Shown piece after piece: positions 1 to 8,935 of a stretch of DNA of 64,000 nt. The stretch spans positions 2,294,001 to 2,358,000 of the forward strand of contig NC_013757.1 in NCBI RefSeq assembly GCF_000025345.1, written 5' to 3'. This DNA comes from Geodermatophilus obscurus DSM 43160 (GTDB lineage: Bacteria; Actinomycetota; Actinomycetes; Mycobacteriales; Geodermatophilaceae). The notes beneath the pieces were generated by a model. The model worked only from the letters and a program-made list of their open reading frames with translations. It ran no database searches and was not told the DNA's origin. The position numbers and the translations under genes are program-made. How positions within the stretch are numbered: position 1 is the first letter of the stretch; the number at the start of each line of letters is the position of its first letter.

Positions 1-1
1 C

Positions 2-85
2 GGGTGGGCTCGGGTACGCGCGCGGCACGACCCGGAGGGGCACGTCGCGGCGCTGCAGGAGGTCTATCGGCGTGTCGCGCGGTGA
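2..85 (+). CDS. C-terminal end of an upstream gene (partial)
   Basis: The window opens inside an open frame that reads GWARVRARHDPEGHVAALQE and ends VYRRVAR before a TGA at 83-85. Second codon positions are mixed and third positions G/C-rich, as expected for coding sequence; the other two frames are not. The ending resembles the last helix of GT4 glycosyltransferases (HVAAL..VYRR), which would fit the glycosyltransferase island that follows at 2.2-7.5 kb, but 27 residues are too few to be sure. The start lies outside the window. Confidence 0.45.
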   Translation, partial: GWARVRARHDPEGHVAALQEVYRRVAR

Positions 86-193
86 GTCGGCGCGGACGGC
101 CTTGTCCCGGAACTGGTACGGCGGGATCCTGCCGTCATCGTCGCGGACGCCGGGTGGACCGGGCTGCCTCGGCGGTTCGGAGAGTGGGTCGTC

Positions 194-607
194 ATGAGGT
201 GGGCGATCATCGCCGTGCTCGGCTTCGGGCTGGAGATCGCGCTGGTCATCGCGATGGCGCGGAGCAACACGGCGCGGTGGGAGCGGGACCACCGGGCCGC
301 CCGGGCGGCCATCCGGGCGCGCGAGGAGGCGGGGCTGCGCGTGCGGGCGGCCGGGCTGGTGGCGCAGCGCGTCCCGCACCCGCACCTGTCGCACCTCCCG
401 CACGTGCACCTGTCGCCGCGGGTCGTCGACCGGCTCGCGCACACCCGCGAGGTCCTGCACGTCCCGCGCCTGCACCTGCCGCGCCTCACCCGGCACCCGG
501 CACGGCCGGACATCCCGGCTCCCGCGCCGGCGCCGGACGACGCGACCGTGGCCGACACGCCGTCCGAGGAGCAGCCCACGTCGTCCGAGGGGCAGCCCAC
601 GCCGTAG
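194..607 (+). CDS. Small membrane-anchored protein, histidine/proline-rich, unknown function
   Basis: A 137-residue protein that I do not recognise. Residues 2-22 form one hydrophobic segment (MRWAIIAVLGFGLEIALVIA), consistent with a single N-terminal membrane anchor. A basic helix rich in Ala and Arg (25-55) follows, then a His/Leu/Pro-rich stretch with recurring PHL, HLP and RLHLP units (about 60-95), and an acidic Pro/Ala tail ending TSSEGQPTP. ATG 194 is chosen because the hydrophobic segment starts there and GGAGAG lies about 9 nt upstream. The His-rich part could bind metal; that is only a guess from composition. Confidence 0.6.
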   Translation: MRWAIIAVLGFGLEIALVIAMARSNTARWERDHRAARAAIRAREEAGLRVRAAGLVAQRVPHPHLSHLPHVHLSPRVVDRLAHTREVLHVPRLHLPRLTRHPARPDIPAPAPAPDDATVADTPSEEQPTSSEGQPTP

Positions 608-722
608 CGCCCGCCGTCGGGTCGCGGTGTGTGCACGCAGCGCTGTCCCGCCGCACTCGGACACGCGATGGGTGCCCACACCGCGAACGGCCTCGCCCCG
701 CGCTCGGACGCCGTCGGACAGC

Positions 723-728
723 TAGCGT
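723..728 (+). promoter_or_regulatory. -10 box TAGCGT for the DinB gene
   Basis: TAGCGT matches the TANNNT form used throughout this window. It lies 30 nt before GTG 759, leaving a short leader that contains the GAGGAGG ribosome binding site. Confidence 0.5.
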
Positions 729-758
729 CCCGGGCGTGCGCAGACGAGGAGGCGAGCG

Positions 759-1280
759 GTGACGCCCGAGGACGACCGCACCGAGGCCCCACTGGTCGGG
801 GACGAGGTCCCGCTGCTGACCGGCTTCCTGGACTTCCAGCGGCAGACGCTGGCCTGGAAGTGCGCGGGGCTCTCGCCGCAGCAGCTGGCGACCCGCGCCG
901 TCGCCACCTCCGACCTCACCCTGCTCGGCATGGTGCGCCACCTCGCAGCCGTCGAGACCGGCTGGCTGGTCGGCTTCGGTGGGCTGCCGTACGACGTGTG
1001 GCCGGACGTGATCCGGGACCGCGACGAGCAGTTCCGGGTCGACCCCGCGACCGTCACGCAGGAGGACGTCGACGCGGCCTGGGCGACCTGGCACGCCGTC
1101 ACCGACGCGGTCGGCACGGTGGTCGACCAGCTCCCGCTCGACACCGCGGACCGGCCGTGGGGCCGCGACGACGAGTTCTCCCTGCGCTGGATCCTGCTCC
1201 ACCTGGTCGAGGAGTACGCCCGGCACAACGGCCACGCCGACCTGCTGCGCGAGGCCCTCGACGGCGCCACCGGCGAGTAG
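759..1280 (+). CDS. DinB/DUF664 family protein (mycothiol-type)
   Basis: A 173-residue protein of the DinB four-helix-bundle superfamily, DUF664 branch, many of whose members are mycothiol-dependent or metal-binding enzymes in actinobacteria. Family features are TLLGMVRHLAAVETGWL with a metal-ligand-type His near residue 67, and the closing signature LHLVEEYARHNGHADLLREA, whose HLxxEYARHxGHADLLRE pattern is typical of DUF664 and supplies further His ligands. GTG 759 has GAGGAGG at 745-751. It is monocistronic, with a convergent neighbour only 15 nt away. The substrate is unknown; S-transferase or hydrolase chemistry on mycothiol adducts is family-level inference. Confidence 0.85.
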   Translation: MTPEDDRTEAPLVGDEVPLLTGFLDFQRQTLAWKCAGLSPQQLATRAVATSDLTLLGMVRHLAAVETGWLVGFGGLPYDVWPDVIRDRDEQFRVDPATVTQEDVDAAWATWHAVTDAVGTVVDQLPLDTADRPWGRDDEFSLRWILLHLVEEYARHNGHADLLREALDGATGE

Positions 1281-1295
1281 CCGGGCAGCTGCCCG

Positions 1296-2093
1296 CTACG
1301 CGGGGAACGGGAGGAGGGGCGGCGCCTCGACCCGGGGGTGGTCCCGCGGCCCCGATGCCGCCCGCTCCGCACACCGGGCGGCACGGCGCGCCGCCTCCCG
1401 CCGGGCGGCCGCGCGCCGGACGTGCAGCGCCCGGGCCTCCGCGGCGCCGGGTGCCTCGAACCCGTCGGCGGTGAGGCGGCAGGCGCCGAGCCGCACCCAG
1501 CGCGTGCCGCCGTCGACGTCGCGGACGCCGACCAGCAGGCCCGTGTTGTGGCGGCGCACCGCGTAGGCGACGCCGCGCACGGCCAGCTCGGTGTCCGCTG
1601 CCGCCTCGGCCGCGGGCCCGTAGAGCCAGGTCACGTGCCGGACCCGCCTGCGGTACCGGTCGTCGCGCTCGCGCCAGGCGGTGTCCGGCAGAGGTGACAG
1701 CTGCACCTCCACCGCGGCGCCGACCTCGGCCACGAGGACGTGCAGGCCGCCGCTCCCGGGCGGACCCGGGACCTCCTCGAGCCGCGGCCGGAGCCCCTGC
1801 GCGGCGAGCCACGCCGCCACCGCACGCCGGTAGCGGAGGTGCTCGTACGCCGGCCCGGCGTCGGACCCGGGAAAGGAGCAGCGCACGTCACCCCAGTGGC
1901 GGAAGTGCGGCCGGGCACCCTCCCGGACCTCCAGGACGAGCCGGCCGCCGCACCCACCGGCCTCCCGGGAGCACCAGAAGCCGCTGCCGCGGTGCAGGCC
2001 GAGCGCCCGGACGGCGGCCCGGTCCTCGGGCAGCGTGACGGCAGCGGTCCCCGCCGGCCCGTCGGTCACCGCCCAGCGCAGCTCGATCGACAC
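1296..2093 (-). CDS. CoiA-like nuclease-fold protein
   Basis: A 265-residue protein resembling the competence protein CoiA-like family. The N-terminal third has a cysteine pair with a following HFRHWGDVRCSF motif (Cys/His zinc-site type), then EHLRYRRAVAAWLAAQGL matching the HLxxK segment, and VEVQLSPLPDTAWRERDDRY, which matches the VEFQ.S.....RE...Y block of the restriction-endonuclease-like core. The C-terminal 60 residues are Ala/Arg-rich and probably disordered. The family is usually linked to DNA handling during natural transformation; the function in actinobacteria is unclear. GTG 2093 sits 6 nt after a -10 box, so the mRNA is probably leaderless. Confidence 0.7.
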   Translation of the reverse strand: MSIELRWAVTDGPAGTAAVTLPEDRAAVRALGLHRGSGFWCSREAGGCGGRLVLEVREGARPHFRHWGDVRCSFPGSDAGPAYEHLRYRRAVAAWLAAQGLRPRLEEVPGPPGSGGLHVLVAEVGAAVEVQLSPLPDTAWRERDDRYRRRVRHVTWLYGPAAEAAADTELAVRGVAYAVRRHNTGLLVGVRDVDGGTRWVRLGACRLTADGFEAPGAAEARALHVRRAAARREAARRAARCAERAASGPRDHPRVEAPPLLPFPA

Positions 2094-2099
2094 GCCGCG

Positions 2100-2105
2100 A
2101 CGGTA
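2100..2105 (-). promoter_or_regulatory. -10 box TACCGT, leaderless start of the CoiA-like gene
   Basis: On the minus strand TACCGT is followed by six bases (CGCGGC) and then the GTG start at 2093, placing the expected transcription start on the start codon. Confidence 0.55.
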
Positions 2106-2137
2106 AGCCGCGGGTCCGACAGGACCGAGCTCGACAG

Positions 2138-2218
2138 GGGCCTCCCTGCAGGGCTCGCCCGCTCCGTCCCGGGTCCCGCCCCCGAGCCTGCCAGGGGTGG
2201 GGAGAACGGGGTCCTTCC
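2138..2218 (-). repeat. Gene-terminal palindromic repeat, copy A
   Basis: It begins right after the stop of the GT2 gene (minus strand). Reading minus: GGAAGGACCCCGTTCTCCCC, then a stem CCCACCCC with loop TGGCAGGCTC and GGGGGCGGG, then GACCCGGGACGGAGC and CCCTGCAGGG. It shares its core (stem, GGCAGGCTC-type loop, GGGACCCGGGACG) with copies near 9.9, 40.1, 42.1, 44.6 and 50.5 kb, always in the same orientation relative to the gene it follows. Confidence 0.7.
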
Positions 2219-4021
2219 TCAGCGGGCGACCGACCGGAACAGGTCCACGACGCGATCGGCGTGCGCGTCGAAGGTGTGCTGCTCCCGCACCGCCAGCGCC
2301 GCCGCCGCACCCCGCCGCGAGGCCAGCTCACCGGCCAGGACGGCGGCCACGTCGTCGGCGTCCCGGTAGAACAGCCCGGTGCCGTCCCGGCGCAGCACCC
2401 GCTCCACCGACACCAGCGACCCCGGGTTCGCCTGCTGCAGCAGTGGCAGCCCGGCGGCCAGGTAGACCGGCAGCCGGGCGGGGGAGTTGAGGTCGTCCCA
2501 GGTCGCCCGCCGCAGGTCGCCGTCGTTGGCGCTGTCGAAGCGGTGCAGCCACCCGGCGTCGTACCGCGACAGCTCGCGCACCCAGGCCTCCGGCCCCACC
2601 GGCGGGTGCACGTGCACGAAGCCCGGCGCGGCGGCGAGCGCGGCGTCCAGCCAGCCGGTCCACGACCCCTTGGGACCCGGCGCGCGCACCTGCCCGTACA
2701 GGTGGGTGTGCACGCCGCGCGCGGCGAGCGCCAGCACCCAGTCGAGGTCGAGCCCGGACGGCCGGCCCGCGACGACGGTGTGCGGCTGGCCGTCGCGGTC
2801 GGAGAGCCGGGGCGAGCGCGGGGCGTCGAGCCAGTCGCGCGGGGGCAGGTCGCCGTCCAGCACACCGAGCCGGGCCGGGTCGACCCGGCCGGACAGTGCC
2901 AGGGCGAACCAGTCGCGCTCCTCCTCGGTGGCGAACAGCGACGCGTCGGCGCGGCACACCAGCTCGGCCAGCAGCGGCCACTCGCCGCGGACGGTGCTGC
3001 GCTGCGGCGCCTCCTTGAACGTCCACACGAACGGCAGCTGCGGGAACGCCGACTGGACCGCGTGCGCGAGGGGCACCGCTCGCCAGTTCAGCTGCGCCCA
3101 CACGACGTCGGGCGCCAGCTCGGCCACCGCGGACCGCCAGCGGTCGCGGTCGAGGTCGGGGACGTGCCCGAACGGCAGCGGGCCCACGGTCGAGTCGCCC
3201 AGGCCGTTCGTGGTCCACAGCCCGGTGAGGGAGTGCCCGCGCCCGGCCAGCGTCAGCACCCGCTCCGGGTTGAGCGCCAGCTCGCCGACCACCAGCACCG
3301 ACAGCCCGTCCGCCGCCGGCGGGTACGACCGCGACCGGAACCGCGCGTAGCGGGCGACCTCGTCGACCTCCCCGCCGTCCGAGGAGGCGAAGCGCAGCGG
3401 CTCGCGCACCCGGTAGCGGCTGCGGAAGACGTTGAGCCCGCCGTCCCGCGACTCCCGCAGCGCGGCCGATCGCTGGCCGGGGTGGCGGGTCCAGGAGCAG
3501 GTGGCCCGGCCGGTGTCCGCCGTCCGCCCGCGGGCCCGCAGTCGGTCCCACATCAGCCGGCCGAGGTCGTCGCTCTCCAGCTCGGGTCGCTCGGTCCACC
3601 GGTCGGTGGTGACCCGGTGCGCCACCTGCACCAGCTGCTCGTACGCGGTGCCCGAGGGCTCGGCGAGCCCGGACCGCGCCAGGACGACGTCCGGCTCGGC
3701 CAGGCGCCGCAGCAGCGCCGCGAGGTGGCCGGGCGACCAGCAGTCGTCGGCCGGCAGGTAGGCGACCAGCGGGGTGTCCAGCGCGTCGAGCCCGGAGTTC
3801 AGCGTCGCGCCGAGCCCGCGGTTGGCCGGCCGGCGCAGCAGCCGCAGCCGGGGGTCGCCCAGCCCGCGCACCACGTCGTCCACCGCGGCGGCGTCCGGCG
3901 AGCCGTCGTCGAGCACCAGCGCCGTCCAGTCGGCGAGGTCCTGGGCGAGCAGCCCCTCCAGCGCGCGGGGCAGGAACGCGGCCTGGTCGTACACGGGGAC
4001 GAGCACGCCGACCGCCGTCAC
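2219..4021 (-). CDS. GT2 glycosyltransferase fused to a GT-B-like domain
   Basis: A 600-residue cytoplasmic protein. Residues 1-125 are a GT-A fold GT2 domain: VGVLVPVYDQAAFLPRALEG start, VLDDGS nucleotide-sugar motif, RRPANRGLGATLNSGLD and the DxD-like LPADDCW. After a linker (about 130-270), residues from about 270 look like a GT-B enzyme: LSVLVVGELALNPERVLTLA as first Rossmann strand, ...LFATEEERDWF, and a C-terminal LLQQANPGSLVSVERVLRRD with GTGLFYRDADD typical of GT4 nucleotide-binding lobes. Two transferases on one chain could add two sugars in sequence. GTG 4021 overlaps the stop of the upstream GT4 gene as GTGA, so translation is probably coupled. Confidence 0.85.
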   Translation of the reverse strand: MTAVGVLVPVYDQAAFLPRALEGLLAQDLADWTALVLDDGSPDAAAVDDVVRGLGDPRLRLLRRPANRGLGATLNSGLDALDTPLVAYLPADDCWSPGHLAALLRRLAEPDVVLARSGLAEPSGTAYEQLVQVAHRVTTDRWTERPELESDDLGRLMWDRLRARGRTADTGRATCSWTRHPGQRSAALRESRDGGLNVFRSRYRVREPLRFASSDGGEVDEVARYARFRSRSYPPAADGLSVLVVGELALNPERVLTLAGRGHSLTGLWTTNGLGDSTVGPLPFGHVPDLDRDRWRSAVAELAPDVVWAQLNWRAVPLAHAVQSAFPQLPFVWTFKEAPQRSTVRGEWPLLAELVCRADASLFATEEERDWFALALSGRVDPARLGVLDGDLPPRDWLDAPRSPRLSDRDGQPHTVVAGRPSGLDLDWVLALAARGVHTHLYGQVRAPGPKGSWTGWLDAALAAAPGFVHVHPPVGPEAWVRELSRYDAGWLHRFDSANDGDLRRATWDDLNSPARLPVYLAAGLPLLQQANPGSLVSVERVLRRDGTGLFYRDADDVAAVLAGELASRRGAAAALAVREQHTFDAHADRVVDLFRSVAR

Positions 4022-5205
4022 GCCACCGCCTCCAGCGCGTCCTCCTGCCGCACCCACGCGTAGACCGACGCCACCCGAGCGGCCAGCCGCGGCCACGCGT
4101 ACTCGGCGGCCCGGGCCCGCGCCCCCGCCGCCAGCCGGGCGCGCAGCCCGGCGTCGGCGGCCAGCCGGTCCAGTGCGGCGGCCAGCGCGTCGACGTCCCC
4201 GGGCGGCACGAGCAGCCCGGTGACGCCGTGGTGCACCACCTCCGGGATGCCGCCGACGTCGCTGGCGACCACGGGCAGCCCCGAGGCCAGGGCCTCGGTC
4301 AGCACCGAGCCCATCTCCTCGTAGGCCGAGGGCAGCACCAGGACGTCGAGCGAGGCCAGCACGGCCGGGACGGCGGTGTGCTCGACGAACCCGGAGAGGT
4401 GCACACGCGGGTGGCCGGCCGCCAGCGCGTGCACCCGCTCGCGGTCCGGGCCGTCGCCGACCACCACCAGGGACGCCGGCTCGCGCATCCGGCCGAAGGC
4501 CTCGACCAGCCGGTCGGCGCGCTTCTGCGGGGCGAGCCGGCCGACGTAGCCGATCCGGGGGCGGCGGGCGGACGGGAACGCGTCGGGGGAGCTGCCGGCG
4601 AACAGGCGCGGGTCGAACCCCGACGGGATGGTGCTGACCCGCTCCGCCGGTACCCCGTCGGCGGCCAGCGCGGCCGCCGTCCGGTCGGTGAGGACGACGA
4701 CGGCGTCGGCCCGGCGCAACGCGGAGCGCTCGACCGCCCCGCCGAGCGCCCGCAGCAGGCGGGTGCGCGGGCCCCGGCCGGTCAGCGTGTGCCCGACGCT
4801 GCAGTGCACGGTCACCACCAGCGGGCAGCGGTGCCGGCGCGCGGCGAGGCGGGCCAGCGGCAGGGTGGCGAGGTCCTCGCCCTGGTGGGCGTGCACGACG
4901 TCGACGGGCCGGGCGGGCCGCCGCAGGGCGACGCGCAGCGCGTCCAGTGCCCACAGCTGGCGCAGCCGTGGCACCGGCAGGCCGGTGCGGTGGACGACGG
5001 CGGAGCGGCCGAGCCGGGTGACGCCGCGCCGGCCGGCCAGCCGCGAGGTGACGACCGTCTGGGCGTGCCCCTGGGCGTCCAGGCAGCGGGTCAGCGTGGC
5101 GGTGTGGTTCTGCATGCCGCCGATCGGGTCGTACCGCGCGGACCGTCCGTCGACCCGCACGGGCTCGAACACGCTGCACAGCCGCAGCACGTGGACGGGG
5201 CGCAC
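4018..5205 (-). CDS. GT4 family glycosyltransferase
   Basis: A 395-residue retaining GT-B glycosyltransferase. The N-terminal lobe begins RPVHVLRLCSVFEPVRVD and carries GGMQNHTATL; VVHAHQGEDL follows. The C-terminal lobe has RIGYVGRLAPQKRADRLVEA, VVGDGPDRERV, the LPSAYEEMGSVLTEALASGL block with the EX7E pair, and VVASDVGGIPEVV. GTG 5205 is preferred because GGAGGT lies just upstream and homologues start at this point; an in-frame ATG at 5238 would add 11 residues. It is divergent from the GT9 gene and coupled (GTGA) to the GT2 fusion downstream. A role in cell-surface glycan or glycolipid assembly is inferred from the island. Confidence 0.9.
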   Translation of the reverse strand: MRPVHVLRLCSVFEPVRVDGRSARYDPIGGMQNHTATLTRCLDAQGHAQTVVTSRLAGRRGVTRLGRSAVVHRTGLPVPRLRQLWALDALRVALRRPARPVDVVHAHQGEDLATLPLARLAARRHRCPLVVTVHCSVGHTLTGRGPRTRLLRALGGAVERSALRRADAVVVLTDRTAAALAADGVPAERVSTIPSGFDPRLFAGSSPDAFPSARRPRIGYVGRLAPQKRADRLVEAFGRMREPASLVVVGDGPDRERVHALAAGHPRVHLSGFVEHTAVPAVLASLDVLVLPSAYEEMGSVLTEALASGLPVVASDVGGIPEVVHHGVTGLLVPPGDVDALAAALDRLAADAGLRARLAAGARARAAEYAWPRLAARVASVYAWVRQEDALEAVA

Positions 5206-5289
5206 GGGACCTCCGGGTTGGACCGACTCCAGCGACATCGGCAGGACCCGCAGTAGAGCAGAGTTGCGGCGGCGTCGCCGCCGGGGAAG

Positions 5290-6378
5290 ATGCCGCAGGT
5301 GACCGCCCTCCTCGCCGACCCGTCGGTGCGCCGGGTGGCCCTCGTGCGGCTGCGCGTGGGCTTGGGCGACCTGCTCTGCTCCCTGCCCGCGATGCGCCGG
5401 CTGCGCGCGGCCCGCCCGGACCTGGCGGTCGGCCTGGTCACCTGGCCCGAGACCGCCGCGGTGGTGGAGCGGATGGGGGACGCCGTCGACGAGCTGCTGC
5501 CCTTCCCCGGGGCGGACGACGTCCCCGACCGCCCGCCGGGCCGCGAGCCGGACCCGGCGACGTGGGCGGCGTTCACCGCGGCGGCGGCCGAGCGGCGCTT
5601 CGACCTGGCGCTGCAGGTGTACGGCGACCGGCCCGCCGCCAACCGGGTCACCGCCGCCCTGGGCGCCCGGCTGGTGGGCGGCTTCGCCCCGACCGGCTGG
5701 ACGCCGCCGCCCGGCACGGAACACCTGCACCTGCGCTACCCGGTGCACCTGCACGAGGCCGAGCGGCACACCCGGCTGTTCGAGCACCTCGGCCTGCCGC
5801 CGGCCGGCCCGCCCGAGATGGCCTTCCCGTCCACGCCCGCCGACGAGGCCGAGCACGCGGCGACGCTGGACCGCGCGGGTCTGGTGCCCGGCGGCTACGC
5901 CGTCCTGCACCCAGGCGCCTCGTCCCCGACCCGCATGTGGCCGGCGGAGCGGTATGCCGCGGTGGGCGACGCGCTGGCCGCCGACGGGCTGGCCGTCGTC
6001 GTCACCGGCGGCCCGGGGGAGCGGGCGGTCGGGGCGGCGGTGGTCGCCGCGATGCGGGCCCCGGCGGTCGACCTGACCGGCGCGACCAGCCTCGGCGGGC
6101 TGGCCGCGCTGCTGCGCGACGCCGCGGTGCTGGTCGGCAACGACACCGGCTCGGCGCACCTGGCCGCCGCCGTCGGCGCCCGCAGCGTCACCGTCTTCCT
6201 GCCCGGCGACCCGGTCCGCTGGGCGCACCGAGGGCCGCGGCACCGCGCGCTGGTGGCCGACGTGCCCTGCGCGCCCTGCCCGCACCTGGTCTGCCCGATC
6301 GACTTCCGCTGCGCCGACTCGGTGCGGCCCTGGGACGTGCTCGCCGCGGCCCGCGAGCTGGTCGGTGTCGTCGGGTGA
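5290..6378 (+). CDS. GT9 (heptosyltransferase-like) glycosyltransferase
   Basis: A 362-residue GT-B enzyme of family GT9, known from ADP-heptose:LPS heptosyltransferases. Diagnostic segments are VRLRVGLGDLLCSLPAMRRL near the N-terminus, VLHPGASSPTRMWPAERYAA, VVVTGGPGERA and LVGNDTGSAHLAAAVGA, where the GNDTG...H block binds the donor. A Cys-rich tail (CAPCPHLVCPIDFRC) is typical of the family. Actinobacteria lack LPS, so the acceptor must be a different surface glycan. ATG 5290 is used; GTG a few codons on is an alternative. Its stop overlaps the next GT4 start (GTGA). Confidence 0.88.
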   Translation: MPQVTALLADPSVRRVALVRLRVGLGDLLCSLPAMRRLRAARPDLAVGLVTWPETAAVVERMGDAVDELLPFPGADDVPDRPPGREPDPATWAAFTAAAAERRFDLALQVYGDRPAANRVTAALGARLVGGFAPTGWTPPPGTEHLHLRYPVHLHEAERHTRLFEHLGLPPAGPPEMAFPSTPADEAEHAATLDRAGLVPGGYAVLHPGASSPTRMWPAERYAAVGDALAADGLAVVVTGGPGERAVGAAVVAAMRAPAVDLTGATSLGGLAALLRDAAVLVGNDTGSAHLAAAVGARSVTVFLPGDPVRWAHRGPRHRALVADVPCAPCPHLVCPIDFRCADSVRPWDVLAAARELVGVVG

Positions 6379-7463
6379 ACCGGGTCTCGCTAGTGTGCGA
6401 CTCCGAGAACTGGGGCGGTGCCGAGGTCTACCTCACCTCCCTGCTGCGCCGCGCCGGCGACCAGGGCTGGACGGCGTCGCTGGTCTGTGCCGAGCCGCTG
6501 GCCGGCCGCTTCACGCCGTTCGTGCCGCCCGGCCGGCTGGCCGTCGTCCCGCTGGCCCGGCACACCGGCGCGGCACCGGCGGTGTCGGCCGCGCTGGCCG
6601 CGCAGCGCCCGGACGTGGTGCTGGTCAACCTCGTCGACCCCGGCTCCAACGCCGCGGCGGTGGCGGCGGCCCTCGAGGTCGCGCCCACGGTCGGCGTCCT
6701 GCACCTGCCGGGCGACGCCGGCGCGGGGGAGTTCCGCGCGCGCCTGGCCGGGCTGTACGGCGCGATGGCCGCCGTCCTCACCCCGGCCGCCGGTGCGCGG
6801 GAGCAGCTGGTAGCCGACCTGGCGGTGCCGGCCGACCGGGTGCACGTCGTCCCGAACGGCGTCGACCTGCCCGCCGATCCGGCCGGACCGGCCGGGCGGG
6901 CGGTGCCGCGGGTCGGCGGGCTGGGCCGGCTGACCGCGCAGAAGGGCTTCGACGTGCTGATCGACGCCGTCCGGTCGCTGACCGACGCCGGCGTGCCGGT
7001 CGAGGTGGTGGTCGGCGGCGAGGGGCGCGACGGCGACCGGCTGCGCGCCGCGGCCGCGGGTCTGCCGATCACCTTCTGCGGCTTCGTCGACGACGTGCGC
7101 GGCTTCCTCGCCGGGCTCGACCTGTTCTGCCTGTCCTCCCGCCAGGAGGCGCTGCCCCTGGTGCTGCTGGAGGCCATGGCCGAGGGCCTGCCGTGCGTGG
7201 CCACCGACGTGGGGGACGTCGCGGTCGCCGTCGGCCGGGACGCCGTGGTCGTCCCGCCCGGGGACGCCGGAGCGCTCGCCGCCGCCCTCGCCGGCCTGCT
7301 CGCGGACCCGGCCGCGCGCGCGGAGCTGGGACGGCGGGCGCGGGCCCGGGCGACCGACGCCTTCGACGCCGATCTCATGGCCCGCCGGACGTCCGCCGTC
7401 CTCGCCCGGGCGGCGGGTGTGCCCGCGACCGGCACGGGGAACGCCCGGGGGCGAGAGAGTTGA
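6375..7463 (+). CDS. GT4 family glycosyltransferase
   Basis: A 362-residue retaining GT-B enzyme. It begins MNRVSLVCDSENWGGAEVYL, where the GGAE motif marks the GT4 N-lobe, and the C-lobe has VGGLGRLTAQKGFDVLIDAV, VVGGEGRDGDRL, FCGFVDDV and the SSRQEALPLVLLEAMAEGLP block with the two family glutamates. GTG 6375 overlaps the GT9 stop as GTGA, so the two are translated together and probably act on one glycan. The C-terminal 20 residues are Ala/Gly/Arg-rich and probably disordered. Confidence 0.9.
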   Translation: MNRVSLVCDSENWGGAEVYLTSLLRRAGDQGWTASLVCAEPLAGRFTPFVPPGRLAVVPLARHTGAAPAVSAALAAQRPDVVLVNLVDPGSNAAAVAAALEVAPTVGVLHLPGDAGAGEFRARLAGLYGAMAAVLTPAAGAREQLVADLAVPADRVHVVPNGVDLPADPAGPAGRAVPRVGGLGRLTAQKGFDVLIDAVRSLTDAGVPVEVVVGGEGRDGDRLRAAAAGLPITFCGFVDDVRGFLAGLDLFCLSSRQEALPLVLLEAMAEGLPCVATDVGDVAVAVGRDAVVVPPGDAGALAAALAGLLADPAARAELGRRARARATDAFDADLMARRTSAVLARAAGVPATGTGNARGRES

Positions 7464-7510
7464 CGCGCGCGGGGCACCGGAGGCCCCGCACCCGAGAGAG
7501 GACGCCGCCC

Positions 7511-8935
7511 ATGGCCATCGCCACGGTCAACCCCGCAACCGGCGAGACGCTCCAGACCTTCGAGCCGCTGTCCGACGAGGCCGTCGAGGAGCGGATCGCC
7601 CGGGCCGCTGCCGCCTTCGACAGTTACCGGCTGACCACCCCGCAGCAGCGGGCCGTCTGGCTGCGGGCCGCCGCCGACGTGCTGGACGCCGACGCCAAGA
7701 GCGTCGCGGAGCTGATGACCACCGAGATGGGCAAGACGCTGGCCTCGGCGCAGGCGGAGGTCGGCAAGTGCGCCAAGGCGCTGCGCTACTACGCCGAGCA
7801 CGGCGAGCAGATGCTGCAGCCCCAGCCGGCCGACGCGCAGGCGGTCGGCGCGGTCGAGGCCTACGTCGTGCACCAGCCGCTGGGTGTGGTGCTGGCGGTC
7901 ATGCCGTGGAACTTCCCGCTGTGGCAGGTGATGCGGTTCGCCGCCCCGGCGCTCATGGCCGGCAACGTCGGGCTGCTCAAGCACGCGTCCAACGTGCCGC
8001 AGACGGCGCTGTACCTGGAGGAGCTGTTCCGCAAGGCCGGCTTCCCCGACGACGTCTTCCAGACCCTGCTCATCGGGTCCGGTGCGGTCGAGCGGGTGCT
8101 CCGCGACGACCGGGTGGTGGCCGCGACGCTGACCGGCAGCAACGCGGCCGGTCAGGCGGTGGCCACGGTCGCCGGGGACGCGCTGAAGAAGACCGTGCTG
8201 GAGCTGGGCGGGTCGGACCCGTTCATCGTCATGCCCTCGGCCGACCTGGACCGGGCCGCGGAGGTCGCGGTCACCGCTCGCTGCCAGAACAACGGGCAGA
8301 GCTGCATCGCCGCGAAGCGCTTCTTCGTGCACGCCGACGTCGCCGAGGAGTTCACCCGGCTGTTCGCCGAGAAGATGGCCGCCCTGACCGTGGGCGACCC
8401 GATGGACGAGGGGACCAAGGTCGGCCCGCTGGCCACCGAGTCCGGCCGGGAGGACGTCGAGCGCTACATGGCCGACGCCGTCGAGAAGGGCGCCACCGTC
8501 GTCACCGGCGGGAAGCGGGTCGACCGGCCCGGCTGGTTCTACGAGCCGACCCTGGTGACCGAGGTGACCCCGGAGATGGGCATCTGGTCGGAGGAGGTGT
8601 TCGGCCCGGTCGCCGCACTGCACACCGTGGCCGACCTCGACGAGGCGATCCGGCTGGCCAACGAGCACGTCTACGGCCTGGGCTCCAACCTGTGGAGCGA
8701 GGACCAGGGGGAGCGGCTGCGGTTCATCCGCGACATCCAGTCGGGCATGGCGTTCGTCAACGGGATGACCACCAGCTACCCGGAGCTGCCCTTCGGCGGG
8801 GTCAAGCAGAGCGGCTACGGCCGGGAGCTGACCGAGGTGGGCATGTACGAGTTCTGCAACGCCAAGACCGTCTGGATCGGCCCGCCCAGCAGCCAGCAGG
8901 GCGAGGGGGACACCGCGGCGGCCGCGTCCGAGTGA
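7511..8935 (+). CDS. NAD(P)-dependent aldehyde dehydrogenase, succinate-semialdehyde dehydrogenase type
   Basis: A 474-residue soluble ALDH-superfamily enzyme of the length usual for NADP succinate-semialdehyde dehydrogenases. Visible motifs are [10 protein letters not shown] (catalytic Asn), the ELGGSDPF catalytic Glu block, [12 protein letters not shown] with the nucleophilic Cys, [13 protein letters not shown] and [12 protein letters not shown] at the C-terminus. The start [18 protein letters not shown] matches actinobacterial SSADH (gabD1-type). Substrate is inferred from this resemblance only. ATG 7511 has GAGAGAGGA upstream. The stop overlaps the next gene (GTGA), coupling it to a quinone oxidoreductase. 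Confidence 0.9.
   Translation: MAIATVNPATGETLQTFEPLSDEAVEERIARAAAAFDSYRLTTPQQRAVWLRAAADVLDADAKSVAELMTTEMGKTLASAQAEVGKCAKALRYYAEHGEQMLQPQPADAQAVGAVEAYVVHQPLGVVLAVMPWNFPLWQVMRFAAPALMAGNVGLLKHASNVPQTALYLEELFRKAGFPDDVFQTLLIGSGAVERVLRDDRVVAATLTGSNAAGQAVATVAGDALKKTVLELGGSDPFIVMPSADLDRAAEVAVTARCQNNGQSCIAAKRFFVHADVAEEFTRLFAEKMAALTVGDPMDEGTKVGPLATESGREDVERYMADAVEKGATVVTGGKRVDRPGWFYEPTLVTEVTPEMGIWSEEVFGPVAALHTVADLDEAIRLANEHVYGLGSNLWSEDQGERLRFIRDIQSGMAFVNGMTTSYPELPFGGVKQSGYGRELTEVGMYEFCNAKTVWIGPPSSQQGEGDTAAAASE

Noticed and set aside
2261-4063. 600-residue plus-strand frame opposite the GT2 fusion gene
   Set aside because: Composition is that of an antisense frame (Gly/Arg/Val/Gln-rich, no recognisable domain), while the minus strand gives clear GT motifs.
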